Assembly: GCA_949318235.1 (NCBI GenBank)
Contig: OX439129.1
Coordinates: 6,762,228-6,826,227, forward strand
Length of the DNA: 64,000 bases
Reading direction: 5' to 3'
DNA from: Ecdyonurus torrentis
Lineage: Eukaryota > Arthropoda > Insecta > Ephemeroptera > Heptageniidae
Shown: in pieces, positions 25,978 to 40,250 of the stretch
Numbering within the stretch: the first letter of the stretch is position 1
Layout: the number at the start of each line of letters is the position of its first letter
Program-made: the position numbers and the translations under genes
The notes under the pieces: generated by a model
Databases searched by the model: none
What the model was told of the DNA's origin: nothing
The model's input: the letters and a program-made list of their open reading frames with translations, nothing else

Positions 25978-26678
25978 AAACTGAATTTTACGTGAGGACG
26001 TTCTTTAAACGTTATAAATTAAGGTATTCTATTTATTTCTAATGTTAGAAAAATGACTTTTTATTTAAATATTCTAGAATTTGTAAAGATTCAAACACAC
26101 AAATAAAAAGAAGAGCTGAAAATAGTGATTAAATTTTTTTTAATTATTAACTTATCATTAATTTACAAAATTGTTTAACGTTTACAATACAACTTTAAAA
26201 AAAAATAGTAATAAATAAAAAAAAAGCTATCTTATATTCATCAAATCAATTATTGGGCCCCTCAAGACACGATAAACTCAGTTGTCAGACAACATGCGAC
26301 ATAATATTGCAGCACACGTTAAAACAATTCAACCATCAAAATTCAAAACCAATACAGTTTCTTTACATTTTATTACTTTTAAAATAATCACACAAAATTA
26401 ATATTTAAATAATATTTATAAATAAAAAATATAGTAATTATGTTAAAAATATAGCCAAATAGGGTCTGGATTTTCTAGTATCACTAAAAAAAAAAAATTT
26501 AACATTTAAAATTATTCACAGAATATCCATCAAAATAAATCATATAAATGAAAACTCCAATAATTCAAGTTAAAAATAAAACATTGAAATGAAACGTTTT
26601 AATATGTTACATTAATGATAATCATTGAAAATTTTAATAAAAATATGACAATCATTTTTATGACATTTATAAAAGCAA

Positions 26679-26719
<41 letters not shown>

Positions 26720-27635
26720 GCATTCTTGAAAACATAATAATTTGTATTACAAACATTCAGGTTAAGTAGGTAATTACTACACGTGTACTTCAGTTCTAAA
26801 TGCAGGAATGCATACATATAATTAATTTTAAAATAACTTTATTTATTGCAACTTTAATTTGTAAACTATTTCTATTACGTACAAAGCAAAACAATCCAAT
26901 ATATTATGTATCAAAATATTGTTAACAATAATTGGAAACTTTTGTTTATTTTCATAGCAATTAAAGTATACTCTTATATATATAAATATTTTGTGTTGTA
27001 CAGTTTTGTTGGCTCATGTAGCAAAATAAAATCACCAGCAACTACTCTTTAATTTAACACAATTTGTGTGGAACAAAAAAAAAAAAGAAAAAAAAAAAAA
27101 GAAAAAAAAAAAAAAACGTACACCATATTTACGCTCTATGTATATAATTTAAAACGCAAACTTGGTGTCATTATGTACACTTTTTGTACAGTAAAGTACA
27201 GTATGTATATATTTATATAAAATTACGGTAAAAAAAATTGTATGCTTAAATAACAATATTTTCGTGTTTGAGTGAATTTTACGCAACATTTTAAAATCAA
27301 TATTTTAATTTATGGTTTATGATTTCATTGTAATGTTTATATTTTTTATCGATCAATTTATGTAAATACAGGGTAAAAAAACAAAACAGGTTAAAGAATT
27401 TATAATTTAAATTCAAGTCAAACAACAATAATTTAAAAATGGATATGATGTAAAGATTGAAAGAAAGTTTATTACATGTTCATATTTGATTTAAAAAAAT
27501 GAAATAATAAATACAATAATTAGAGCATAAATTAAATGGTTATTAATGAGAATAATAATTAATGCTGATACCAGATAATACAAATACAAATGGTACCAAT
27601 AAAGTTTGTTCTCCGATAGGCATCAATACTGACAT
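25978..27635. other. AT-rich gene desert
   Basis: Poly(A) of about 38 bases at 26680-26717 and an A-rich tract at 27076-27116. No gene recognised. Confidence 0.5.
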
Positions 27636-28013
27636 TGGCATTTTATGTAAAGCTAAAAAGCGGAAAAGGAAGTGCCGGAAAAGGAAACCACGTGATGTTA
27701 AAAGTGGGAGGAGCTCAGACCTAGCTTGCTGCTACTGACATTTTATGTAAACCTATAAAAACAGGAAAAGGAAGTGCCGGAAGCGGAAATCACGTGACAG
27801 TAAAAGTGGGAGAAAACTTCGCAGTAGCAGCAAGCTAGGTCTGAGCTCCTCCCACTTTTAACATCACGTGGTTTCCTTTTCCGGCACTTCCTTTTCCGCT
27901 TATTAGCTTTACGTAAAATGTCACTGCAAAGTTTTCTCCCACTTTTACTGTCACGTGATTTCCGCTTCCGGCACTTCCTTTTCCTGTTTTTATAGGTTTA
28001 CATAAAATATCAG
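27636..28013. repeat. Interleaved inverted repeats X-Y-X'-Y' (GC-richer block)
   Basis: Four segments of about 90-100 bp. X (27636-27735) is inverted as X' (about 27827-27922), and Y (27736-27826) as Y' (about 27923-28013). X and Y are diverged versions of each other: both carry acattttatgtaaa, ggaaaaggaagtgccgga, a CACGTG-containing block and taaaagtgggag. The order is therefore interleaved, not nested. A 78-codon minus frame here follows from the repeat. Confidence 0.85.
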
Positions 28014-29227
28014 TAAGATATTTCAGTTTGAAAGTCTTGTAACCAATAGGAATATATGTACACGTCAATTCAATGTGCGCTGAAAACGGTACGGGAACCT
28101 TAATTTACTATACATTTTACGGACCTTTATATTAGACATCCGAAAAAAAAAATCAGCTTAAAATTTAAATCAGTTTTAAGTTGATCGATTAATCGGTTTG
28201 AGTATTTTGGATAGATCTAAAAATAAATAACAAAATATCGAATTGAAAATTTTCAATTTTTGAATTGTATAATCAACAAAGGGTTCCATGTTATACGTTA
28301 AAAGTTAAATAATCGTAAACTAATATTTCTAATTTCGGTTTCAAAAGTAATAGAAGAAACATATGTTTAATTAAATTTTAACGTTATGTATTATTATGTA
28401 ATGCAATCCCCCCCCCCCCCCTCTGATTTTCAATTTTTTTTTTTTTTTTTTTTTTTTGTTCACTTAAAAAAAATGCAGTATTTAACGGATCCATTTTAAT
28501 GACGCATTACATTAAGCTAATAAAATAGTTTTAAACAAAATATTATCGAGTGATGAGAAGCATTAGACATTTTAATATAGATGATATAATGTGCCATAAA
28601 GTAGATTAATAACAAAACATTACTGATCGCAATAATAAATTGAAGTAAATAAATTATTAGGAATATTATTCACATTCAATGCAGGATTTTATTGTCAAAT
28701 TTTTATCATACATACTCTTGTGTTAGTAAATAAATTTAAAATTTTACTACTCTTTGGTGGGTCTTATAACTAGAATAAAAAAAAAAAACTTTTTTTTTTT
28801 TTTTGAAACATCATAATTTATGTAAATCGATTTCAATATATATATTTTTTTTTACTGAATAAAATACGAATAAAAATGTAAACATAGTACAGTAATAAAT
28901 TGAGAAGTATATTATAGAAACGAAATAAAAACATTATTTTGATTATACTAAGCGAGTTTTACTGCAATAAACTTATAAATCTGCAAGAACAATAACTTGG
29001 AAAAATATATCATTGTGCTTTTTTTATACAACTTTTACCTTTTTTTTTGTACGTACAGTATATAACCACTTATCTTCAAAATATATGCATCATGAAATAC
29101 AATACTTTTGATGTTACAATGGTTTTGGATTGTATTATTATGATTGACTATTAACGGTATAAAAATATGATGAAGCGTGATTAGAGAAACACTTTTCTAT
29201 GTATCCATAGTCCAGAAGAATATTTCC
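28014..29227. other. Non-coding AT-rich stretch
   Basis: Contains a C run followed by a poly(T) run (28408-28457). No gene. Confidence 0.5.
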
Positions 29228-29592
29228 TTAAAGGAATAGACCAGAAGAAAACACAAGCATTTATATCACGAAACACTTGTCTTACATAAATAACTTTAGT
29301 TTGGCTCAACTGTAGCTCTATAGCAGTGATAAGAAAAGTTCGATTTATACAACCCGCACAACATTTTTTTACTAATTTTTGGCATGTTTCTGACGTCATA
29401 AACATGAACAGTCACGCAAATTGCATACTTTACAGTATTTTCACGCTCCCTCGTGGGGCTACATTAACATTCTGGTAAAAATTGTCATCAGTTTTGAAGA
29501 TCCCATTTCGTGTCTGTTTATTAAAATTTACATGTTATATCAAGTGTTTTGTGATATAAATGCTTACGTGTTTTTCTGGTCTATTCCTGTAA
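29228..29592. mobile_element. Family B element (copy 4) with two left ends
   Basis: Starts TTAAAGGAATAGACCAGAAG and keeps the whole internal order (TGACGTCA at 29391, cacgctccctcgtggggct, cattctggtaaaaatt). Its right end is not the family right end but an inverted copy of the left end: caagtgttttgtgatataaa, tgctta, ggtctattcctg. The terminal inverted repeat is thus about 55 bp instead of about 15. Confidence 0.8.
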
Positions 29593-29720
29593 ATACACAG
29601 TCCAGCATTCATCATGACTGCCTGGAAAAACCATGGAAACTATAGATAGGTTGAACGGTGCTGTCACATCAATCATTCACTTTTGAATATTATGTGGATG
29701 TCATTGAATGCAACTGTTAT
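29593..29720 (-). mobile_element. SINE fragment beside the family B copy
   Basis: Contains acacagtccagcattcatca, tgactgcctggaaaaaccat, ggaaac and the later block gtggatgtcattgaatgc, in the same order as the SINE at 52302-52664. No poly(T) remains on its left because the family B copy abuts there. Confidence 0.5.
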
Positions 29721-31295
29721 TTTTCTATATTATTATTGTTTATAGTATCAATTTCAAACCCTAATATTAATTTGATTGAACAATATGTTATTGAAATTTA
29801 CTTCCAAAACTTCCACTATTTTACCAAGTTATAAATATAAGAAGTTTATGATGTGTAACAACTTTGTTTTTAATTTTTTGATTGGCGCCAGAAAGATGCA
29901 AAAACATATACTGTATTACGTACAAAATATTCTACAAAGAAATTTGTTTTTACCAATTTTATAGTCTAGTAAAAGTTAATTTTATCACGGCTAAGTTTTG
30001 TTCTAACATGATTTATTTCTCGAGGTTTTACTATGTTTTTTTTTTTACATGGTATTTTTATTACGTGGAACAACCATTAATTTTTCTTTTTCTTATTTAC
30101 ATACATTTTATATCCTCACTTTATTAATGTTTTTCTTATCTTTTTATAACAAAGTCTTCGGTTCAAACCTTAGACATGGTATTATAACGTGTAATAAAAA
30201 ATCTGCAAATTTTTATTGCACTAATATTTTCTTTCTTATTTAAAATTAGTCTATATTTTAATAATGCTTAGTTTTTTCTATACTGATGTAATATGATATG
30301 ATTTATTGTGTAGTATAATTATTAAAAAAAAAACATTTTCTTTTTTTTTCTTTTTTTTTTCAAATTTTTTTTTTTTTTTTATTATTTTTTCTTTTAATTT
30401 TCAGCCTTTTTCACATCAATATCCAAAACAATTTCCACTTATAATGTTATAAATTAATGTTTATATAATAAAAAAAAAATCTGTATATATTCATAAAATA
30501 TTCACAATTTTTTTGTTTGTTTATTTATTATTGTATAATTTAACCATAAATCAAAATATTTTGACATTGCATGATATTTTTAATAAATAACTCCTAATGG
30601 AAGGTAATATTGTTTGGTATTTCAATTAATGCAATAACTATCATTAATCATAAGAGAAATTTAAATGCGGTTTTGCACCCGCGTACACACAAGCCTCGTG
30701 TGATTTATGCATCGTAATTACTATATTTCGATCTCACAGTTATATTGAGGTAACGTTCATGGTATTTATACAATTTAGTATTGTTATAGTCATAATTAAT
30801 ATGTTAATAAATTATGTAATTATGCTGCTTTTTTTATTTTGAAGTAATATTCTTTACTTTAGAATGATTGTAGTTATATAGATTGCATAAATAAATAAGT
30901 CATGGCGAGTAAAAACTTGATGAGGAGAGAGAGAGAGGAGAGAGAGAGAGATTGAAATGAAAAATTTAATAACACCTGAAAGAAAGTATAAATATTTGTT
31001 TAAAACTGATTGATAACTGCTATTTCTAAATACTGCTAAATACTGCATAAATCAAAAAAAAAAAAAAAATAGAAATAGACAAAAAAAAAATAGACATTCT
31101 TAACTTTTATATAAAATAACAATTATATAAATAATATTTTTCATTTATTTATTTATTTTTTTCTTCTTATTTTGTCATTATTTTATTTATATATAACAAA
31201 AATTAATGGATGTTAACGGCGTAACATAACAGTAATTTACAGGAAGTGTAGAAAAAGATACACTCTCACTAAATATTAATGTATCGTTAAAATTG

Positions 31296-31327
<32 letters not shown>

Positions 31328-31659
31328 AAGAAAAAAAGCGTTGGACTTAACAATATACGTATGCACTGAGGTATGCAGTGAGTCATTTTTGCGTGTTTTA
31401 AACCAATTTTTAAAAAATTGACAAATATTACATTAGTAACAGCTATTGTATCATATATAAGAATATTAGCGTGTTTGATTTTCAATTGTACTCAAGAGCA
31501 TATTTTTTACAATTCCATGTAACTATTACTAACATTGTATGGAACTCAACAAACACTCATTTACATTTCTTCACCTAGCTGATATCAGTTACAAAAAATA
31601 TGAATCGATTTCAAAGTAATAATGACTTAATTGCATTGCTCCATATTACATAACTCTAA
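29721..31659. other. AT-rich gene desert
   Basis: Several poly(T)/poly(A) runs (30337-30380, 31298-31325) and a short (GA)n at 30926-30950. Frames at 29776-30243 are Phe/Tyr/Ile-rich noise. Confidence 0.45.
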
Positions 31660-31801
31660 TGACACATATAAAAGTATATATGCTGTAAGTGTTACAGTAT
31701 GAGCAGAGAAAGCTTGTTTTTGACAGGTAGGTGATATAACATACAGTGTAACATATGTGCCAACATGGCGTCTGCCCGCAACAACCGCCGTCACTCACCT
31801 G
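31660..31801. promoter_or_regulatory. Possible promoter / splice-site cluster
   Basis: On the plus strand catataaaagtatatat (31664-31680) is followed about 45 bp later by a donor-like gacagGTAGGT (31722-31732). A small CpG-containing patch (31761-31800) then has caacatggcgtctgcccgc. The minus strand of this patch carries a strong donor-like gacagGTGAGTGAC ending near 31788. No exon of a known protein was found. Weak evidence. Confidence 0.2.
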
Positions 31802-32371
31802 TCATTTGTTTTCACTAAATATAAAATATATACATATATATTGAGAAAGGGGATTCACCGGTTTTTTTTTAACCCTTGTTTGACACAAGCTTCATACACT
31901 CAATCATGCCAGCCAAATTTTATAAAATGTTATTAAAAAAAAACATCACTGTGTATATATAATAATTTATTTACCTGTCACATTGTTATGTGTCACACCT
32001 TTTGGTCTTTTTATATATGAAAAACGAGTGCAAAGTATTTTTATAAATTCTGTATTGAATAAGGCGTTAGCATTTTATTTTAAAGCGTACTTTCAAGAAC
32101 ACGATGATAATTTTAATATTAAACTTCTTTTTTTTTTAATTGACAAAAAAAATCCTCACTTCAAAACATTCAATCAAAATGATAAAGTTCTTGTCAAAGA
32201 ACCATAAATATATTTAAATATATTTTAAACGAACAATACGATGTGTATTGTATACGATTGAAGGAAAGAGAGAAATAAAGAAATTTTGAATCATACATAC
32301 ACTTACTTTATCCCTCAATCTTTCTGTACACTCTAAATTTGCGGGGTTAAAAAAAGCTGTAAAAATCATTG

Positions 32372-32411
<40 letters not shown>

Positions 32412-32687
32412 TCAATCATAATCTAGAGCGATCTCCACATTATTGTATTATAAAATTATACGTGTGTTTTCTGACATAGTATATTATTCCATAAATATAT
32501 GAATGCAATTGATTGACTAATAAAGGAACAGCTTGTTTTGAGGCTGACTATGCGATTTCGCTCACATCTGCTTGACTGTTGGTAGGTATTAAACGCTTCT
32601 TAAGATATTGTTTCTCAGCAAAAACGTAAACAAGCATCGTATACATACATAAGATGTATGTATGATACATAATACGAGACTACATGA
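31802..32687. other. Non-coding AT-rich stretch
   Basis: Poly(T) of about 39 bases at 32371-32409. No gene. Confidence 0.5.
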
Positions 32688-32840
32688 TATCATGAAATCC
32701 ATGCAATAGAAATTGTAAAGATCTTACCTACTTTCCTACTTTACAAGTTTTCTACCCAATTTGTGAGGTTACAGAATGGTTAAGGGAAATAATACAGCCC
32801 CATCTTTTTATTTATCATTGAGAGAATTTTATTTTTAGAT
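32688..32840. repeat. Dispersed repeat F, copy 2
   Basis: Aligns in order with 385-545: atcatgaaat, ctactttacaagtt, gaggttacagaa, ggttaagg, cattgagag. Diverged, same orientation as copy 1. Confidence 0.45.
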
Positions 32841-32936
32841 CTCCTTATACACATTATTATTTAAAACATTCTCTATATAATTATGTCGTTTAAAGCCAAA
32901 AAAATTGTGTCAAACAGCATATCAGATATATTTTCA

Positions 32937-32968
<32 letters not shown>

Positions 32969-33276
32969 CAATAAAAAAATGTTACGATTGAATTTCTAAC
33001 GACTCTTATTACTGGTAGATTTCACTTACTCATTATTATTGTCATTTTCACTTTTGCATTATTCTGTTGTAAAATTCATGTTTATCAGTTCTATATAAAG
33101 TAGACTTCATTTTCAAATTTATGCTAGAAGTTTTGTTATTGTTGGTAACTGCCCATGTTGAATATTTTTCACGTTTCAGTTCATCAAAAAAATAATTTGC
33201 TCAAGACAATTATGGATTTTTTTAGAACTACCATTAAACATTTTTATCATATATTTGAAAATTTTTATTTCTTTAA

Positions 33277-33657
33277 AAGAAGAGGTTGACGGCTTGGACT
33301 GGAAATAATTATTTTTATTTTCACAATAATTCTTTGCACATATGCTTTATTTCCAGCAAAATAAACATTATAATTTTCAAATGAAATTGAGTAAATTATT
33401 TTTTTTTTCTGAAAAAAGTTTTAATAATATTTTTAATTTTTAAAAAACTATAATTTAACTAAAAATTGCCGCTAAATTTGAATTTTCACATTTACATGTT
33501 ATCTTTAAAGTTGAATAACTTAAATATTTGATCGTGTTTTCACATGTTTGACGTATCTAGACTTTTAAGTAACATTTCATCTTTACTTTGTATTATTATT
33601 ATAATTCACGACCGTCTAGTTTGCGAAATGACAGTCGATCAAATACTCCATTAATTA
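33277..33657 (-). mobile_element. Family A element (copy 3)
   Basis: Minus orientation: gacggcttggactggaaat near the left edge matches the inverted right end of 9067-9465. Then come ttcacatttacatgttatct, ttgatcgtgttttcacatg, taagtaacatttcatctt, and gtttgcgaaatgacagtcg near the right edge, ending atactccattaa. Confidence 0.7.
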
Positions 33658-33689
33658 CAATCAACAAAATAATAAACGGAATGAAAAGT

Positions 33690-33893
33690 ATGAAATTTAC
33701 GTGACTATATGTTTCTGACGTCAGAAACATGCAAAAATTAGTAAAAAATGTTGTGCGGGTTGCATTAATCAAAATTTTCTGATCACTGCTACGGAGCTAC
33801 AGTTGGTTTTTGAGACAAACAAAAGTTATTTAATTATGTAAGTCTCATCAAGTGTTTTGTGATATAAATGCTAATATTTTCTTCTGGTCTATT
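33690..33893 (-). mobile_element. Family B element (copy 5), half only
   Basis: Begins inside the family at the palindrome tttctgacgtcagaaa (TGACGTCA at 33716). It continues through ttgtgcgggttgcat, tctgatcactgct and gatataaatgcta to ttctggtctat, then runs into a poly(T). The other half is lost. Confidence 0.75.
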
Positions 33894-34336
33894 TTTTTTT
33901 TTTTTTTTATAAACATTTAAAGATATTTTTTCAAGGTATTGTTTCAGTCTCCGGAAACTTAAACTTCAATTTTTTATATACGACCAACATTTTGAAACTA
34001 ATAATCATATATCTATAATAATAAATTTACATTTATTTATTTTATTTGCTTGTGGTTCAAATATAGATATTTTCATGACAATGTCAGCTACAGATTTACC
34101 CTGTTATTTCAGTTTAATTATTTTAAAGTTTGCTTACAACCACACTTGTCTGCAGTGGTGACGAATGCAACAATAAAATGTATCATTTTATCACAATTTA
34201 CTTCCACAATGCATTCACTTGCAAACCATTTGTTACGAAAACTCAATTTGTATATTGTGGTTTAAACTTAGCACAATATTGACAAATCTTTCTCACTGAG
34301 GTTAAATAAAAGAGAAGGTTATTTATGTGTGGGTAC

Positions 34337-34342
34337 AATATG
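34337..34342. other. Target-site duplication, left copy (AATATG)
   Basis: Six bases identical to 45501-45506, directly abutting the outer ends of the large palindrome. Confidence 0.85.
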
Positions 34343-34654
34343 AGTAGAGGGGTTAGGCGGGTGCACTTCGAGGACCAAATAACATGGGTTTCCTATGGTA
34401 ATGCATGTTAAATTCTGAAGGAGCCGCAGGAGCCAAAGGAGCCATTCTCCTGCCTCCTCAACTGTATAGTAAAATATACATATATTATACAGAATATAAT
34501 ATAGCGTTTACAATAGGTTATAATATATTATATTATTATTGTATTTAGACTATCATATTTATAATATATATATATAAATATATATATATTAGTAATATAT
34601 AATTAAGCAATATATAAACGAGATATTTATTTTATATATTATTATGTGTATACG

Positions 34655-37010
<2,356 letters not shown>

Positions 37011-37079
37011 ATTTTTTATTGTGTTCATTATTAAAAGTACACCTAAATCTTCATTATGTTATACAAGTTTTACTGTAAA

Positions 37080-37188
<109 letters not shown>

Positions 37189-37189
37189 T

Positions 37190-38032
37190 ATATCGACGGT
37201 CTCGCGGCTATTATATGTATCTCACAATCTCGCCGCGCCACACAAAATAGGTATCTCGAAATCTCGCCGCGACACACAAAGTAGGTCTGTGACTTCCTCG
37301 CGATGCGCAAAATATAGGTATTAGAAAATCTCGCCGTACGCAAAAATTAAGCATCAGACAATCTCGCGAGTAATTTTCCATATAACATGCTAAAAAAATT
37401 TAATATGTGACAAATTAAATTAAAAATAAATAACATTAATAATTGAAAATGTCTTATTTTTATTTTACTTAAAATATTTCTTTAGTAATTTTACAGAACC
37501 TTAAATTAAATAATAGATTATAATATTAGTAATAAATTATTATATTTTTTTTTTTAAGTTTGAAAATATAAATTTTTAAAACAAATTTCTAATGGTCTAT
37601 ATATTAAAATTTATATATTTTAAAATTACTATTAATTATTCGTAAAACTAAAGTAAAAAGACATTACTAAAAAAAGGTAGCGTAAAATATTTAAAAAATA
37701 TATATTATTATTACATTTTATTCTATAAAAAATATTTACTTTTTAATTGATTTTTATTTTTTAAAAGTATTAAAAGCATTTTAACAAACAAAATATATTT
37801 ACATTTCAATTATTTATGTAGAAAATTCTCTATGGCTCTGAGATACCTATTTTGTGTAAAATAGAGATACCTAATTTGTGCGTATGGCGAGATTTTCTAA
37901 TACCTATATTGTGCGCATCGCGAGGAAGTCAGATACCTACTTTGTGTGTCGCGGCAAGATTGTGAGATACCTATTTTGTGTGGCGCGGCGAGATTGTGAG
38001 ATAGATATAATAGCCGCGAGACCGTCGATATA
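37190..38032. mobile_element. Nested foldback element with 34-bp GC-rich repeats (left arm)
   Basis: About 843 bp, ending in tatcgacggtctcgcggcta and its inverse. Each terminal arm (about 185-200 bp) consists of four to six imperfect units of about 34 bp, with core ctcgccgcg.cacacaaa.taggtatct. The centre is AT-rich and unpaired. It is sandwiched between (TA)n and (TG)n tracts, so a TA-type target is likely. The 62- and 71-codon frames here follow from the repeats. Confidence 0.75.
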
Positions 38033-38291
38033 CGTATGTGTGTGTGTGTGTGGTGTATTATTTTAAGAACATAAGAGATGATAGTGTTTAACATCAATTC
38101 GTTAATCAGCATTGAAAGATGCTCTCTCTTTCTCTCTCTCTCCCTCCCTCTCTCTTTCTCTCAATCTTCAGCCAAGTTAAAAATCTGTCCTATATTATCT
38201 ACGTATATGTATTTTTTGTTTTGAATATGTTAGTTTTTATTTTGCAATTGCATATAATACTACAATAAGTGTTTCATATAATTATAGTTTT

Positions 38292-38298
<7 letters not shown>

Positions 38299-38376
<78 letters not shown>
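38299..38376. repeat. (TA)n array in left arm
   Basis: About 78 bases; its mirror at 41457-41560 is about 25 bases longer, the clearest length difference between the arms. Confidence 0.95.
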
Positions 38377-38380
<4 letters not shown>

Positions 38381-39591
38381 TGTGTATAACATATTATAAA
38401 CATACAAGTATTGTTTAAAAAAAAAAAAAAAAAGATAAGCACAAATGCATTTTTCCCGTATAATACATACACTTTAAATTAAAGCATTTAATGCAGATTT
38501 TATATTTCCCAATTTTTATTTTAGATATATATAAATAATACATAGTACGTACAACAGTCAATGCAAAGCTTAAAACATACTCGTATAAAAAGAATCTTGA
38601 TGTAGTTTATATAGAACGAACTATTGTATGCAATAGTGCGTTCTATATAAACTACACACAACTTTTGAGCCAGCATCGAAAATTTTCCTTTGTTAACAAC
38701 ATCTAATCATGACGTCATTACCTGTTTATTACGTTTATATATGGTTGGTCATTGTCATTTCTTCGTTTAGAACTTTGGTCTGGATAAGAATGAATAAAAC
38801 TTCACACACACACACAAAAAAGGTTTCATTCTCAATGCGACTCACTTTTAACGGCTCAAAAAACAAGATAAACCAATGAATGTTTCTTATTTTGTTGGTC
38901 AGTTAATCATTGTTTATGAACTTCACTATACTGTACAGAACAAGCTAATATATACTCTAATATGAAATTGTAAGTACATAATTTAAATGCTTAACATAAT
39001 TGCTTGCTGAAAACTTCACTTGCATGTTTTCTTAGAATAACACCGCAGCAACATCTTATTTTACGTATATATGTTTCTATATCCATAAATAATTTATAAG
39101 GTCGTATGTGAGAGTACTTGTAGTAATACTTATGCGCATATTAAAATTACTCTTCATATGCACTTATACACTGATGATACTCACAACATCTTCTTATGCA
39201 GTTTCTTTTATTTTAGATATGTCGTCATATTATGTTAAATTAAGCATCCGGCTCTACACATTTTAAAATGCCTAGCAAATACATAAGCATGAGCATACTT
39301 CCAAAAAACTATTAGGGTATTCTATAACATTTTAATTCTTTCGTTTTTCAATGATGTTTTGTTGAATAGCATTTGTATATTTTTTTAATACAACGTTGAA
39401 ATTGAAGAAAAAAAATAATTTTAATGACAAAATATGTCTATATTTTAAGTATGCAAATCTTAAATATGAAGATATGTTATTGATAATTTGCTACTAATAA
39501 TTGTAACCATAAAAACGTTTGAAAATAAAGGTACGTAGAGTGTAATGTGATTATGTTTTTTTTTTTCGAAACACAACGTTTAATATTGTAT

Positions 39592-39762
39592 GCTACCCGT
39601 TTAGTTTAAACGGCTACCCGTTTAGTTTAAACAGCTACCCGTTTAGTTTAAATGGCTACCCGTTTAATTTAAACGGCTACTCGTTTAGTTTAAACGACGA
39701 TCCGTTTAGTTTGAACGGCTACTTTTGTAGTAAAAACAGCTACCCGTTTAATATAAACGGCT
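39592..39762. repeat. 21-bp tandem array (left copy)
   Basis: About eight imperfect units of gctacccgtttagtttaaacg. Each unit contains a near-palindrome ccgtttagtttaaacgg with a gtttaaac core. Mirror array at 40093-40250. Confidence 0.9.
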
Positions 39763-39778
39763 TTTTGTTTTTCCATCA

Positions 39779-40077
39779 TTGCTTACTATACGCAGTACAC
39801 CAGTAGTTTGGAGCCGGACCCTGACCCGATTCCTGCGAAAACCTAAATTTTTGGGCGGATCCTTTAGACCCGGTCACCAGACCCAACAAAAAGAAAGACT
39901 GGTCCCGGACCCGTCTAAAATATTTTTGGGTCCACGGACCCGGGTCCGGGACCAGTCTTTCTTTTTGTTGGGTCTGGTGACCGGGTCTAAAGGATCCGCC
40001 CAAAAATTTGGGTTTTCGCAGGAATCGGGTCAGGGTCCGGCTCCAATCCACTGGTATACTGCGTATAGTAAGCAATG
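39779..40077. other. GC-rich hinge of the palindrome
   Basis: The 27-bp spacer 39914-39940 is flanked by arms that are far richer in GC than the rest of the element (runs such as ggtcccggacccg, gacccggtcaccagaccc). The spacer can itself form a stem with the inner arms (gggtcc / ggaccc). Because the sequence is palindromic, nearly the same 99-codon frame appears on both strands. That is a geometry artefact, not evidence of a gene. Most arm-to-arm mismatches I found lie here. Confidence 0.75.
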
Positions 40078-40092
40078 ATGGAAAAACAAAAA

Positions 40093-40250
40093 GCCGTTTA
40101 TATTAAACGGGTAGCTGTTTTTACTACAAAAGTAGCCGTTCAAACTAAACGGATCGTCGTTTAAACTAAACGGGTAGCCGTTTAAATTAAACGGGTAGCC
40201 ATTTAAACTAAACGGGTAGCCGTTTAAACTAAACGGGTAGCATACAATAT
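40093..40250. repeat. 21-bp tandem array (right copy)
   Basis: Mirror of 39592-39762: ccgtttaaactaaacgggta units, about eight, same order of variants in reverse. Confidence 0.9.

Noticed and set aside
30150..30175. tRNA B-box-like ggttcaaacc
   Set aside because: No A box at a suitable distance and no cloverleaf could be built.
34343..34375. LTR retrotransposon reading of the 6-bp duplication
   Set aside because: Ends are AG...CT, not TG...CA, and the terminal repeats are inverted, not direct.
37190..37375. CRISPR-like array (34-bp regular units)
   Set aside because: Units are contiguous imperfect tandem repeats with no unique spacers, in a eukaryotic transposon setting.
39776..40078. Twin 99-codon frames on opposite strands at the hinge
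   Set aside because: They are the same sequence read twice because of the palindrome. Composition follows the ggaccc/gggtcc repeats, and no homology is recognised.
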